A DNA stretch of 37,201 nt, from contig CAKKPE010000062.1 in assembly GCA_919901565.1 (NCBI GenBank), positions 1 to 37,201 on the forward strand, in the 5' to 3' direction. Position 1 is the stretch's first letter. Every line of letters begins with the position of its first letter. A program made the translations under genes and the position numbers. The notes beneath the pieces were generated by a model. That model did not search any database and was not told where the DNA came from. It saw only the letters and a list, made by a program, of their open reading frames with translations. Positions 17,501-26,193 of this stretch are shown piece by piece. This stretch comes from a bacterium. GTDB lineage: Bacteria > CG2-30-53-67.

Positions 17501-19461
17501 GTAGGCTGCGGCGGAGCACCGTTCATCATATCTGCTGAATTGCTGTACTCATTGACTTCAAGGATATATTCCGAAGTCCCGAGATCCGTCAACGTATAAG
17601 ATCCGTCTCCGGAAGGCTGGGCTGTTACCGGGGACTGCCATCCCCATCCGGCCTTCATGGCTCTTACAACGACTTTGGACATGTCCAGGCCCGTTCCTGA
17701 AACGGTTCCGGTAACCTGGCCGGAATATGGAGCAAAAGACATATCCACGCCGGTTACATTACTGGTATCTCCGACAAGCGTTGCCGTGAGCGGGATGGGG
17801 GTCTGCTCATACCCTTCTCCCATCCATGAGTGGATTTCATAAGTGCCCGCGCCAAGACCACCGACGGTATAGGAGACACTCTGGTTGACCCCGCGCGGGA
17901 TTTGTACCTGTGTCCCGCTCCATCCGTTGCTGTCAGGAGACCATGCGTCGATCCACAGCCATATGGGCTGGCTCCCGTCATCTCCCATATACATCTGATA
18001 GCTGGTGGTATCTCCGCTAATGGTAATGGTCCCGCTGATGGTCCCGCCCTGGGAGATATTGATGCTCCCAAGATCCGCATCCTGGCCTGCGGTAACCACA
18101 ACACCGGAAACCGTACTGGTCTTATAACCCATGACCTGAACTTCCACGGTATAGGTCCCTTCGAGTGCCGAATTTATCTGAAAAGTTCCCTGAGTCTGGC
18201 CGACCTCCACGGAACCGCCGCCCCAGGCCATGGTACCGCTTGAAGTCTTTGCATTGACATTAACCCAGATAGGTGTTGACCCGGCATTCGCTGATGGCAG
18301 GACCACTGTCCCGAAAATACTGCTTGCCTTGGTCATGGTGATATTCTGCGCACCGCCGTTGGCGTCCACGGTCACGGTATATTCCGCACTGGCGTAACCA
18401 TTGGCCTCGGCCCGGATATGGTACGTCTTGGTCTGGCCTGAAGCCGGGGGGTTGACATCAAGAGCAAAGGTTGTGGATGTGGCGTTGCTGCATTCATCCA
18501 CATCAGCGTTCCCGTCAAAATCCATATCATCCCCTGGCTGAGGGTTGTTCATGCAGATCCAGCCGTCCGTAGCATGGATATGGGCATTGCCCCAAGCCCA
18601 GCCCGAACCGTCATCCGTCCATCCATTGATATTGATCCAGAGCTGGTCCTCCATGCCTCCCCACATATTCATCGAGCTCGTGAACGCAGAAGGTATTGAA
18701 ATGCTTCCTGTAATCTGGATTGAAGGAGACATCGTCATGTTGATCCCGGATGTATTCTGTCCCGCCGTCACGGTGACATTTCCGCCGGAATAATTAGCAG
18801 AGACATACCCGTTCTTCTGTGCATTAACATTGTAGCTTCCCGCCCCGAGACCCGATATGGTGTAGTTTCCACCGGCGTCGGTCTCAGCATTTCCCCAGCC
18901 GTACTGGGACCCGGCATTCACTTGTACCCCGGACAGCGGGTTCCCGTTAGAGGTTACGGTCCCTGAAAGAGAGGCTGTCTGAACCGTAGCCGTCAATGTA
19001 TCATCTACGGACTCGTCCAATGTCGTATTGATCCAGTCACCGTCTTCATCGACGATAATCCTTATGGAATAAACCCCATTGGCAAGGACACGCCATGTGT
19101 TGTCCCTTCCCTCGAACATGAACTGATTGGATCCTCCGGCGCCGGCCCAGCCCTCCATGGTCGTATCCGATGTCTGCCAAGAGTTCGGATCGGCCCAATC
19201 AGGTGTCTGGAATCCCGCTGTACCGTTCGTGTCCACAATCACCTTGAAAGACCCGGACACATCCGATGAAAAATGGACGTAGGCCCGGTCATCGGTCCCA
19301 TCATTATCCGGCGAAATGGTGACGTTGGTCAGACTCCCGGGCGTCCCCGTATCAATGCTCACGCTGTTAAGCGCGGCATAAGCCGGATGAATTAAAGTAA
19401 CGAACAGGAAAAAACTGAACATCGTGAACCAACCTTTGACTGAAATTATTTTTGCCATCAT
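14554..19461 (-). CDS. Giant secreted multi-repeat protein with CTERM-type sorting tail
   Basis: 1635 residues. A signal peptide (about 1-30, ending PAYA) follows AAGGAGGA, with ATG at 19461 or the next codon. After an N-terminal domain with DNDGTDD come about eleven beta-sandwich repeats of the carboxypeptidase-regulatory/Cna-B-like kind (about 157-1290), each starting near a [VI][ST]GT[VIL] strand and containing YTISGLGAGSY-like motifs. Two further beta domains and a Thr/Pro/Asp linker (TPADTPADTPVSTP) precede the tail: a Gly/Ser run, Cys1596, a hydrophobic helix (about 1610-1626) and an Arg cluster (LRRR). This tripartite tail resembles Cys-containing CTERM signals (MYXO-, JDVT-, Synerg-CTERM class), whose carriers reach the surface with help of a T2SS. 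It probably forms a long surface stalk or adhesin. No sortase-like protease is in the window. Confidence 0.88.
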   Translation of the reverse strand: MMAKIISVKGWFTMFSFFLFVTLIHPAYAALNSVSIDTGTPGSLTNVTISPDNDGTDDRAYVHFSSDVSGSFKVIVDTNGTAGFQTPDWADPNSWQTSDTTMEGWAGAGGSNQFMFEGRDNTWRVLANGVYSIRIIVDEDGDWINTTLDESVDDTLTATVQTASLSGTVTSNGNPLSGVQVNAGSQYGWGNAETDAGGNYTISGLGAGSYNVNAQKNGYVSANYSGGNVTVTAGQNTSGINMTMSPSIQITGSISIPSAFTSSMNMWGGMEDQLWININGWTDDGSGWAWGNAHIHATDGWICMNNPQPGDDMDFDGNADVDECSNATSTTFALDVNPPASGQTKTYHIRAEANGYASAEYTVTVDANGGAQNITMTKASSIFGTVVLPSANAGSTPIWVNVNAKTSSGTMAWGGGSVEVGQTQGTFQINSALEGTYTVEVQVMGYKTSTVSGVVVTAGQDADLGSINISQGGTISGTITISGDTTSYQMYMGDDGSQPIWLWIDAWSPDSNGWSGTQVQIPRGVNQSVSYTVGGLGAGTYEIHSWMGEGYEQTPIPLTATLVGDTSNVTGVDMSFAPYSGQVTGTVSGTGLDMSKVVVRAMKAGWGWQSPVTAQPSGDGSYTLTDLGTSEYILEVNEYSNSADMMNGAPPQPTGNFGTEIIRVPVTNGETTSGQNVTLSTGGVITGTVSLEPGYSGTVNFNTDLVGKMVTAIPMKTAMMGGSTMFMGPIMPDGTYAISGLGSGAYSVSPPTELTVQIFDPSAQMMQAAFEPDIAADGQMVTVSAGQTKSGVDFVLSDGYSVSGTLTLPEVQTGNDWDYVCELELRHPRKAGMGRHMPVFVKDFNGTKTYSFTLEHVMDGDYVIQAWTNNYTVAYQNISVNGSDVAGANLELKKGANITGTLINAGNGQAVTPSDGIMVRCEAYPWVEGSWRETRQDPWSTSRFEDQGGVYTGAFTLANLPAGTYVVTVQAENGMKQNGAKNYIGIRKAGVVVPETSGASVDIGTMELREGVSISGTVTSASTGALLGNIDVEARPVDSKDGATSAFATTDSKGIYTIYGVDPNVKYYTVVAGSRPDFMQFIPVTWGEVKKNVEVTSSGLTGLDFALPAANATLSGTIHKTGSSPWTLPFMDDADMPAPFVLLQKQGEVYSDPMAGIETIGEPSDSDTSAFSVSGIVPGTYNLKIFSRGYTTKIVKGIVIAEGSNVISTPLEMVEGGTVSGTVVMDDGTYPTTSEVSEVVAVSADLEVLIFGTLTSNEASREVSAYSVSGLEAGKSYMLVFVNDGDKGAGDIHVMPDPVQAGDTYNAVIGDNAPIITARAIKNDDGTFSIGIFSTSILNDASASNILSLSQGGGSLSSTLSADKTQISATYTPDAGDTIFILSFTAHYGTNNTEVSTSLSYDVNATAWNQGTVNTLLGGSVSMGQGDKSQVFLEAGDISDASGSGVSTVTMQKDDSTVSGNSVYASSVSARSILSETTDPLPSNATAESALYDISLPAGDSITTGAAVTVSLQYNDSVTDTTDLHIYHFTGGEWVAEDTNRTIDDVNKTITADVTSLSPFQVVTASSVDTPADTPADTPVSTPVTSGGGSSGGGGCSLASNPISLSNGMGEMALMLLPVFVIAMMKLRRRSQDRN

Positions 19462-19484
19462 CTCTCTTCCTCCTTGTTAATGGT

Positions 19485-20240
19485 TTAATGGCCAAAATTT
19501 CTTGACAAGCTTGTCTTTGCCGCTTCATACCTTTTGTGTTCAAAAGCGATCTTATCCATGGCGGCTTTTTTCTGCTGGAGTTGTAATGCCGTCCTGGCTT
19601 CATAATTATTCATGTTCTGATTCATGGTCTTGGCCTTGAGTTCCTCGTATTTCTGCATTTTTTTTGCCCGCTGCAAGGCCTCATCGACAAGCGACCTGTT
19701 TCCAGGGGTATTACCCATGTCCTTTCCATTCTTTCTTCCGGCATTTTCCTGTGACACACGGGACAGGTTCACCTGTTCGTCCATTTCCAGAATGTCATCC
19801 ACCTCTTGAGGGGTCAAAACAGTTGCACCTACAGATGTTAACCCGGCAAGACCGTTGGCATTCAATGAGACATACCGTGCGTTATCCTCTTTACCTTTTG
19901 GGCAAACCTTGATCGCCTTCACCGGATGATTTCCAGTCTCGTCGATTCCTGATGAAAAAATCATCATGTAGCTCTGCGCTCCAAGGATTTTTTTCAAGCC
20001 CTCTTCAAAACTTAACCCATGGAATCCAACCGATACGGGAACGGCAGATAGCGAAGGATCAATGAAGATATGTATACCCGTTTTCCCTGCCACGGCCTCC
20101 ATCACCTGCTGCATAGGCACCCCTTGAACCATGGCATCCATGCGCCCCTGCTCGATGTTCAGCATAAAACCCCCGGCAAAGGCACGGACTGGTTGAAAAA
20201 AGATAAAAACGGATAATAGATATATCGTTATTTTTTCCAT
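19485..20240 (-). CDS. Periplasmic STN (secretin/TonB N-terminal) domain protein
   Basis: 251 residues. A signal peptide (about 1-22, ending AFA) is followed by an STN domain (about 30-95): VPMQQVMEAVAGKTGIHIFI and SVGFHGLSFEEGLKKILG match the fold shared with the N0 domain of secretins and the plug-side domain of TonB receptors. The C-terminal half is hydrophilic and helical, with a basic, Gln-rich coiled-coil-like segment (about 180-245). It is the first gene of a minus-strand pair; the giant CTERM protein begins 23 bases downstream. An N0-like protein next to both a T2SS and a likely T2SS client could act as a periplasmic adaptor. That role is inference; the domain call is reasonably firm. 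Confidence 0.8.
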   Translation of the reverse strand: MEKITIYLLSVFIFFQPVRAFAGGFMLNIEQGRMDAMVQGVPMQQVMEAVAGKTGIHIFIDPSLSAVPVSVGFHGLSFEEGLKKILGAQSYMMIFSSGIDETGNHPVKAIKVCPKGKEDNARYVSLNANGLAGLTSVGATVLTPQEVDDILEMDEQVNLSRVSQENAGRKNGKDMGNTPGNRSLVDEALQRAKKMQKYEELKAKTMNQNMNNYEARTALQLQQKKAAMDKIAFEHKRYEAAKTSLSRNFGH

Positions 20241-20243
20241 ATC

Positions 20244-20262
20244 ACTGCCTTTTATCGGCAGT
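20244..20262 (-). promoter_or_regulatory. Small hairpin overlapping the STN-gene ribosome site
   Basis: ACTGCC and GGCAGT (20244-20249 and 20257-20262) form a 6-bp stem with a 7-base loop. On the minus strand the loop and 3' arm contain AAAAGG, the likely ribosome site of the ATG at 20240. Folding could limit translation start. The remainder of the divergent spacer 20263-20574 contains the promoter at 20450-20478 and no gene. Confidence 0.3.
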
Positions 20263-20449
20263 ATGAAAAATGACTTTAGAGATTATTCAAAATATTGTTG
20301 ATGTTTTTTTGTAAATATCAGTGAATTGGAATATCTTGATAGTTGAATATCGGTGGATAAGAACTGGCCTCTTCATCTATCATGGTCGGAGGCGGCTCTT
20401 TAGTGCCAAAACCTTTGAGGCATTCTCAAGATGCGGAATATATATTTTA

Positions 20450-20478
20450 TTGAAGATCTGCAATAAAACACATATAAT
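20450..20478 (+). promoter_or_regulatory. Sigma-70 promoter of the L,D-transpeptidase gene
   Basis: TTGAAG (20450-20455), a 17-base spacer and a perfect TATAAT (20473-20478) precede ATG 20575, leaving a leader of about 90 bases. Confidence 0.65.
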
Positions 20479-20574
20479 GACAACACCATTTCTGCCCGGG
20501 CACAACACCATCGGCTTCAATGATCTTGATGAGATAAAGTGAATTATAAAATCACCCTGCAGGATGAAAGATAA

Positions 20575-22263
20575 ATGTATAGAATCCTGACATGCACAAC
20601 CCTGTTGTTTCTGCTCATCATCCCCATATCTGTCTCTTCCCGGGAGACGGTTCCCGGCCGACCCGTGCAAGCGGATATCGCTGAATACATAAAAACACGC
20701 ATCACCGAAGACGGTTCTCCCCCGAATATAATCATTGGAGAAGAACGTATCCACAATATCATGATGCTTGCCCGTTTCTACAGGGGAAGAGAGTTCAGTC
20801 CCGCATGGACCCGGGCGACCGGCGCCTCTTTGCAGGCCGGTGCCATGATCAGGGCCATTGAAGATGCCCGGGATGAAGGGCTGACGCCGGACTACTACCA
20901 CCTCATGAAGATAAAAACGCTCTTATCGGAGATACGCCGCAGCCCGGCAGGTAAAAGTCTGCCCGATCCGGAAACTCTGAGCGACCTTGACCTGCTCCTC
21001 ACCGACGCCTTTCTCCTGCTGAGCTGTCATCTCTCTGCCGGATGTGTCAACCCGGTTACGCTTGATGTAGAGTGGCATGCCGACCGCGGGTCCGTGGACG
21101 TGGTCTCCATCCTGGAGACGGCCCTGAAAGAAAACCTCATCGAAGAAACCCTGATCAACCTTCTCCCCTCTCAGTACGGCTACTCCAGGCTCAGGCAATC
21201 TCTGGCTCATTACAGGAAAAAGGCCGAGGCCGGCGGATGGCCGGACGTCTCCAAGGGACCCTCCATGAAAAAAGGCCTCACTGACAAACGGGTCATTGAA
21301 CTGAGCAACCGGCTGATTGCTTCCGGTGACCTGGAACCTGGCGGAAAAAACGCAGATGAACTTTTCGATGATCGCCTTGAGCAGGCCGTTATCAGTTTTC
21401 AGAAACAGCACGGGCTTGATACCGACGGGGTTGTGGGCCAGGCAACGCTCAATGCACTGAACGTCCCGGTGGAGGCACGAATCCGCCAGATCGAAATCAA
21501 CATGGAGCGCCTGCGCTGGATACCCAGGGATCTCGGGCAGAGATACATCATCGTCAACATCGCCAACTTTGAACTGGACGTGTTGGAAAACAGCCAGACC
21601 GTGCTCTCCATGAAGGTCGTGGTGGGCAAGGACTTCTGGCACACCCCGGTGTTCCGCTCCGACATGACCTACCTGGAGTTCAACCCCTACTGGAATGTGC
21701 CGAAGAATATCCTGATCAGAGATATCCTGCCCAAGATGGAAAAGGATCCCGATTACCTCTCCAAGATCAATCTGAAGGCTGTATGGGTAGGGCAAGGCCG
21801 CACAGAAGTCATAGATCCCAAGGCCATGGACTGGTCCCAGGCCTCGGACAGCAACTTTCATTACAGGTTAAGGCAGGACCCGGGGCCCCAGAATCCCCTC
21901 GGCCGCATCAAGTTCATGTTCCCGAACAGATTCAATGTCTATCTCCATGACACGCCGGTCAAAGGACTTTTCGCAAAAAATGTCCGGACCTTCAGCCACG
22001 GCTGCATACGGATCGAAAAACCCATGGAGTTGGCGGAATACCTGTTGAAGAGCGACCCATCGTGGACCGCAGATAAAATCCAGGCCGCAATAGATGACGG
22101 CAGGAATAAAGCCGTACGGCTCGCCCGGACCGAGACCGTCTATGTCCTCTATCTTACCGCATGGGTGGATGAAGCGGGCACACTTCAATTCCGGGATGAT
22201 GTGTATAAAAGAGATATCAAACTTGACAAGACCCTGCGAAAGAGACCGCCCAATGGGTCGTAG
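20575..22263 (+). CDS. YcbB/LdtD-like L,D-transpeptidase
   Basis: 562 residues. A signal peptide (about 1-22) leads into a helical scaffold domain (about 35-240), a peptidoglycan-binding type 1 domain (about 245-300, FQKQHGLDTDGVVGQATLNAL) and a YkuD catalytic domain (about 320-500). The active-site motif SHGCIRI is present with His475 and Cys477. Order and size match the YcbB (LdtD) family, which makes 3-3 crosslinks between diaminopimelate residues in the periplasm. It is followed by a MepK-like peptidase, the usual enzyme pair. The 239-base gap 22264-22502 holds only an AT-rich, decayed-looking stretch. Confidence 0.93.
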   Translation: MYRILTCTTLLFLLIIPISVSSRETVPGRPVQADIAEYIKTRITEDGSPPNIIIGEERIHNIMMLARFYRGREFSPAWTRATGASLQAGAMIRAIEDARDEGLTPDYYHLMKIKTLLSEIRRSPAGKSLPDPETLSDLDLLLTDAFLLLSCHLSAGCVNPVTLDVEWHADRGSVDVVSILETALKENLIEETLINLLPSQYGYSRLRQSLAHYRKKAEAGGWPDVSKGPSMKKGLTDKRVIELSNRLIASGDLEPGGKNADELFDDRLEQAVISFQKQHGLDTDGVVGQATLNALNVPVEARIRQIEINMERLRWIPRDLGQRYIIVNIANFELDVLENSQTVLSMKVVVGKDFWHTPVFRSDMTYLEFNPYWNVPKNILIRDILPKMEKDPDYLSKINLKAVWVGQGRTEVIDPKAMDWSQASDSNFHYRLRQDPGPQNPLGRIKFMFPNRFNVYLHDTPVKGLFAKNVRTFSHGCIRIEKPMELAEYLLKSDPSWTADKIQAAIDDGRNKAVRLARTETVYVLYLTAWVDEAGTLQFRDDVYKRDIKLDKTLRKRPPNGS

Positions 22264-22502
22264 ACCTGCGCCAGAGAACGTGGCTTTGCGTTACCCCTGA
22301 AAGGGGCTTGACCAGGATCTCGCAGAAAATACGAAATCCTAATATCTAAATCCTAAACAAATCCTAAACTCAAAATTCAAATGTCCAAAACCTCGTATAG
22401 ATCTGTATGTTACAGCCTTAATTTTTTTGTGTACATTTCTTTTTAATTTATTTATAATAAAATCAAAACGTCTCACACACAAAAAACACAAAAAAAACGG
22501 CC

Positions 22503-23084
22503 ATGCATATATTTCATAAAATATCGAACGGATCGGGTGATGACATCAGCCGCAGAGGATTTCTTACCATGGGACTGCTGACTGTATCCGCATGTCTCGT
22601 TCCCACGCCCGCCCAATCCGCGCTGAAAAACTTTTTCTTTCAGAAGAAATCCATCTCCTTCTATAACACCCACACGGAGGAGAGCCTGGAAACCGTCTAC
22701 TGGAGCCACGGGAAATATATTCCGGATGCCTTGGATCAGATCAATTACATCCTCCGCGACCACTATACCGGAGAGATCAGCCCCATTGACCCGGAATTAC
22801 TGGACCTGCTTTTTGCCCTCAGGGCTAAAGTTAAAACCCGGGAGCCCTTCCACATCATATCCGGTTTTCGTTCGGCCAGAACCAACGAGCTTTTGTACAG
22901 TCAGGGGCATGGCGTGGCAAGAAACAGCATGCATCTCTACGGCAAGGCCGCTGATATCAGGCTGCCGGACCGCAACCTTTCGGTTTTAAAACGGGCAGCG
23001 ATGGATCTCGGGCGCGGCGGCGTGGGATTTTATCCAAGCTCCGACTTCGTCCATGTGGACACAGGAAGGATTCGCTACTGGTAG
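22503..23084 (+). CDS. MepK/DUF882-like murein endopeptidase with Tat signal
   Basis: 193 residues. The N-terminus carries a twin-arginine motif SRRGFLT (16-22) and a hydrophobic stretch ending near PAQSA, so export by Tat is likely. The catalytic region belongs to the M15A/DUF882 (YcbK/MepK) family; the zinc ligands appear to be His144 and Asp151 (HLYGKAAD) and His184 (VHVD). MepK cleaves 3-3 crosslinks made by L,D-transpeptidases, matching the gene upstream. AT-rich sequence precedes the ATG and no strong ribosome site is visible. The 185-base gap to recJ (convergent) shows no clear terminator. Confidence 0.9.
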   Translation: MHIFHKISNGSGDDISRRGFLTMGLLTVSACLVPTPAQSALKNFFFQKKSISFYNTHTEESLETVYWSHGKYIPDALDQINYILRDHYTGEISPIDPELLDLLFALRAKVKTREPFHIISGFRSARTNELLYSQGHGVARNSMHLYGKAADIRLPDRNLSVLKRAAMDLGRGGVGFYPSSDFVHVDTGRIRYW

Positions 23085-23269
23085 GCAATCGACCCCGCGA
23101 GAATTCAGTTGACTTACCCAACCGGAATGAAAGTCATTGCGATCAGTCATCGTGGCGCAAGAAGAGATTTTCTGAATCCCTTCTTCATGAGGTTTTTCTT
23201 CCAATAAGAGGAATCGGAATCAATGGCATCGTTTAATCATGTATGGTCTCCCCACAATTAGGAAGCCGG

Positions 23270-25168
23270 TCACGAGTTCTGTGACGGCATCAGGTCCACC
23301 AGCACGGCCTGGATGGAGCGGGTCCCATTGTATTCATTGTACCGGAGGTGATAGAGCAGATCCAAGGGAGTGTCTTCACTCAGAGAATTCAAAAGTTCCT
23401 TCATCCTGAATCCGATGACGGTCATGGGCCCCTGCCGAGACTGGATCTGGAATCGCAGGTGCTCCTCCCCCACCAACCGGAGGTTTCTGATCCGCACGTT
23501 CCGTGAAACAAAGATCGGTTCTGGATTCCCCATGCCAAAAGGTTTTAGCTTCTCCAGATCCTGGAGCAGACCGTCGGAGATGTGATGGGTGTCTATGATT
23601 CCATCCACCTTGATCGTAGGGATCAGATCCTCTGCGTTTAAATGGTCTTCTGCATACCGGTTGATCCTCTCCCTGAAGCGTTGAATCCGGTCCCAATCGA
23701 TGGTCAGGCCCGCGGCGAGCCTGTGGCCGCCGAATCCCAGAAGTTCCTCCCGGCATGCATGGAGCGCCTCGTACAGGGAGAACCCCGGAATGCTTCTCCC
23801 CGATCCCGTGCCTATCCCGTTCTTCATGGTAATCAGGATCGTTGGCCGGTAAAATCGCTCAACGATCCGTGAAGCCACAATGCCGATAACCCCGGCATGC
23901 CAGTCTTCGGCATGGGCCACAATCACCTTGTCGTCCCTCCCCTCCTTTTCTATCCTCTCCAATACCTGTCCTAAGATCTCTTTCTCAATCTCCTGTCTCT
24001 TCTGGTTCTCCTGATTCAGGATCAGGGCTGCCGCTTCCACTTCCCTCTCATCAGAAGAGACCAGGAGCCTGAGCGCGGTCCCGGCATCCCCGATCCGTCC
24101 TGCTGCGTTGATCCTCGGGGCCAGGACAAACCCGACCTGGCCCGGAGTCACCATGGAGCCGTTCAATCCCGAGACCCGCATCAAGGCACGGATACCCTTG
24201 TTTTTGCTCCGTGCAATCTTTTCAAGCCCGTGTCTGACCAGAATCCGGTTTTCACCGGTGAGGGGAGCCACATCCCCGATGGTTCCGATGGCCACAAGAT
24301 CCAGATATTCACTGAGATTTGGAAGTTCCCGCTCACTAACATGGTACCCTGAGCCTGTCGAAGGGGAGCCTGTCGAAGGGGAGCCTGTCGAAGGGGAGCC
24401 TGTCGAAGGGGAGCCTGCCGAAGGGGAGCCTGCCGAAGGGGAGCCTGCCGAAGGACGAAGACGCGCACGGACAGCAACTATGAGTGCAAAAGCCAGTCCC
24501 ACACCTGCAAGAATGGTAAAGTCTCCTTCCAGGCTACTGGACAGATTAGAAGAAGAGTCAGACAAACGTGATGAGGAGTCATCAATGGTTGATCGTCCGG
24601 ATACTTTTGGATTTATGATGTACTTTGTCTCGGGCAGTTCAACCGGTGGTTCATGGTGGTCCGTGATGATGACTTCCATGCCCAGAGCGCGTGCAAGGGC
24701 AACTTCATCATTTGCCGAGATGCCATTGTCCACCGTGACCAGAAGATCCGTACCCGCTTTTCTGATCTCCCGGATAGCCTCGGCGTGAAGACCATAGCCG
24801 TGTTCCATTCGGTTCGGAATGAAATAAAAAACATCAGCGCCAAAACGCTCAAGCAGCAGAAACATCAGGGATGTGGCTGTAACACCATCCACATCATAAT
24901 CCCCGTAAATGCAAATCTTCTCTTTGTTCCTGATGGCATCACAGATCCGGTCTGCCGCAGGAATGATGCCTGGAATTTTCGTGGGGTTGCTGAGGTGTTT
25001 GAGGCTGGGTTCAAGAAAGATATCACCCTGCTCTTTGATGCGGATCCCCCGGAGGAACAAAACTCCTGCGACAGCCGGTTCGATGGAGAGGGCCTCGGAG
25101 AGTTCCCTCACCACCCGGTCATCCCGTTCCTGGACCAGCCAACGTTTTCCTGTTAATGAGATAGGCAT
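23270..25168 (-). CDS. recJ: Single-strand-specific exonuclease RecJ with low-complexity inserts
   Basis: 632 residues; usual RecJ proteins are about 560-580. The DHH phosphoesterase core is intact: DYDVDG (90-95), VDNG (146-149) and DHH (170-172), followed by the DHHA1 domain ([11 protein letters not shown]) and the C-terminal OB-like domain. Two inserts lie between the DHH part and the connecting helix: a Ser-rich stretch (about 190-214) and a Pro-Ser-Thr/Ala-Gly-Ser array (about 239-273) encoded by a 15-bp tandem repeat. RecJ degrades 5' single-stranded ends in recombination and repair in the cytoplasm. The inserts sit in a surface loop region and keep the frame. The ribosome site before ATG 25168 is weak. 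Confidence 0.95.
   Translation of the reverse strand: MPISLTGKRWLVQERDDRVVRELSEALSIEPAVAGVLFLRGIRIKEQGDIFLEPSLKHLSNPTKIPGIIPAADRICDAIRNKEKICIYGDYDVDGVTATSLMFLLLERFGADVFYFIPNRMEHGYGLHAEAIREIRKAGTDLLVTVDNGISANDEVALARALGMEVIITDHHEPPVELPETKYIINPKVSGRSTIDDSSSRLSDSSSNLSSSLEGDFTILAGVGLAFALIVAVRARLRPSAGSPSAGSPSAGSPSTGSPSTGSPSTGSPSTGSGYHVSERELPNLSEYLDLVAIGTIGDVAPLTGENRILVRHGLEKIARSKNKGIRALMRVSGLNGSMVTPGQVGFVLAPRINAAGRIGDAGTALRLLVSSDEREVEAAALILNQENQKRQEIEKEILGQVLERIEKEGRDDKVIVAHAEDWHAGVIGIVASRIVERFYRPTILITMKNGIGTGSGRSIPGFSLYEALHACREELLGFGGHRLAAGLTIDWDRIQRFRERINRYAEDHLNAEDLIPTIKVDGIIDTHHISDGLLQDLEKLKPFGMGNPEPIFVSRNVRIRNLRLVGEEHLRFQIQSRQGPMTVIGFRMKELLNSLSEDTPLDLLYHLRYNEYNGTRSIQAVLVDLMPSQNS
24351..24455. 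repeat. Seven-copy 15-bp tandem repeat inside recJ
   Basis: Seven head-to-tail units of GAGCCTGTCGAAGGG occupy 24351-24455; units 1-4 carry TGTCG and units 5-7 TGCCG, and the last ends in GGA. The unit is a multiple of three, so the recJ frame is kept. The flanking CCCT plus first unit resembles the widespread dispersed sequence CCTTCGACAGGCTCAGG read on the other strand. Confidence 0.97.
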
Positions 25169-25462
25169 CCGTCATTCAAAAAATTGAAGGCGATCATTGC
25201 CGCATATCCTATCATATCCATGTTCAAGCCTCCACCACAATTTAATATTAGAATATGTGCTATTTATGTACTTCGAATACATCTTTGCCATTTATAGTGT
25301 AACTGATTGATATTTCAATTTATTTTAATTTCAAATCCGAATATGTTGAGACATTTTGTCACATTCTATAACATTGCTTCTCATTCCTAAGAAATGATCG
25401 TTGTTCTATTTTCTCTTTCATTTTCAATGCATTATTACTTATTCTCCATGGATTAATTAAGC

Positions 25463-25478
25463 TGGCACGGTTATTGCT
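25463..25478 (+). promoter_or_regulatory. Sigma-54 (RpoN) promoter of the sulfur gene cluster
   Basis: TGGCACGGTTATTGCT is a full match to the -24/-12 consensus: GG at 25464-25465 and GC at 25476-25477 with 10 bases between. It is 44 bases before ATG 25522. Expression therefore probably needs an enhancer-binding activator. The rest of the 353-base gap 25169-25521 is AT-rich; GACATTTTGTC and the imperfect palindrome TCATTCCTAAGAAATGA within it are possible activator sites. No activator gene is in the window. Confidence 0.88.
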
Positions 25479-25521
25479 TTTTAACTGAACAGAACACTGG
25501 TTTGCAAAGGAGAAGCAGATT

Positions 25522-25926
25522 ATGACTCAGGAAACAAAAAAGATTTCACTCATTCTATCCTCAGATAATCATGAAAAGGTTCAGTTGGCAGGCATGATCA
25601 GTTCTGTGGCTGCCGTGACTGGAATCGAGGTCCTCGTCTTCGTATCCATGGGAGCCGTCAAAAAATTCAAGAAGGGAATTTCTGATGATGAAAGGTTCTC
25701 CGGCGGGAGTTTTTCCAAGATCCTTCGGGAGAAAAAGGTTCCTCCTTATATCGATCTCTTCCGGCAGGGAAAAGAATTCGGCGGCGTCAGGATGTTCGCC
25801 TGCCCCATGGCACTGGAAGTCCTCGGATGGACCAAAGACGATTTGGAAGACAATCTGTTTGACGAAGTTGCAGGCATGACCAAGTTCTTGATCGAAGCGG
25901 ACGGCAGTCAACTGCTTAATTTGTAA
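25522..25926 (+). CDS. DsrE-like protein
   Basis: 134 residues, preceded by AAAGGAG. The chain has the alternating strand-helix pattern of the DsrE/DsrF family (KISLILSSDNHEKVQLAGMI, then GIEVLVFVSMGAVK) and a conserved-type Cys at residue 94 in FACPMALEVLGW, the position of the sulfur-carrying Cys in DsrE2-like proteins. Members bind and pass on sulfane sulfur in the cytoplasm. It is first in a cluster with a TusA-like carrier (27 bases downstream) and an SQR-like flavoprotein, which supports sulfur handling. Direction of the pathway (oxidation or reduction) is not shown. Confidence 0.82.
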   Translation: MTQETKKISLILSSDNHEKVQLAGMISSVAAVTGIEVLVFVSMGAVKKFKKGISDDERFSGGSFSKILREKKVPPYIDLFRQGKEFGGVRMFACPMALEVLGWTKDDLEDNLFDEVAGMTKFLIEADGSQLLNL

Positions 25927-25953
25927 TCCACTTAACAATGGGAGGAAAATATT

Positions 25954-26193
25954 ATGTTAGATCTCAAAGTATCCAAGACCGTTGATGCAAGAGGCGCCTT
26001 TTGCCCTGGACCCTTGATGGAACTGATCGGCAGCATGAAGACAGAACCTGTCGGATCGGTCATCGAGATTCTTTCGTCTGACCACGGGTCTGCAAAGGAC
26101 ATTCCGGAATGGATCGGCAAGGTCGGACACGAATACATCGGGACTGAACAGAAAGAAGGCTACTGGAGCATCGTAGTCAAGAAAGCCAAATAA
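25954..26193 (+). CDS. TusA-family sulfur carrier
   Basis: 79 residues with a GGGAGGA ribosome site. The hallmark CPxP motif is present (Cys17-Pro-Gly-Pro20) in DARGAFCPGPLMELI, and the rest shows the usual two-layer fold pattern ending WSIVVKK. TusA-like proteins carry persulfide on the first Cys and exchange it with DsrE-like proteins. It stands between the DsrE-like and flavoprotein genes in the sigma-54 cluster. Confidence 0.92.
   Translation: MLDLKVSKTVDARGAFCPGPLMELIGSMKTEPVGSVIEILSSDHGSAKDIPEWIGKVGHEYIGTEQKEGYWSIVVKKAK

Noticed and set aside
20923-21861. 312-codon minus-strand ORF opposite the L,D-transpeptidase
   Set aside because: The plus strand carries an intact YkuD active site; the antisense frame is compositional.
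24351-24455. Possible CRISPR array
   Set aside because: The 15-bp units are directly contiguous, with no spacers, and lie within a coding frame.
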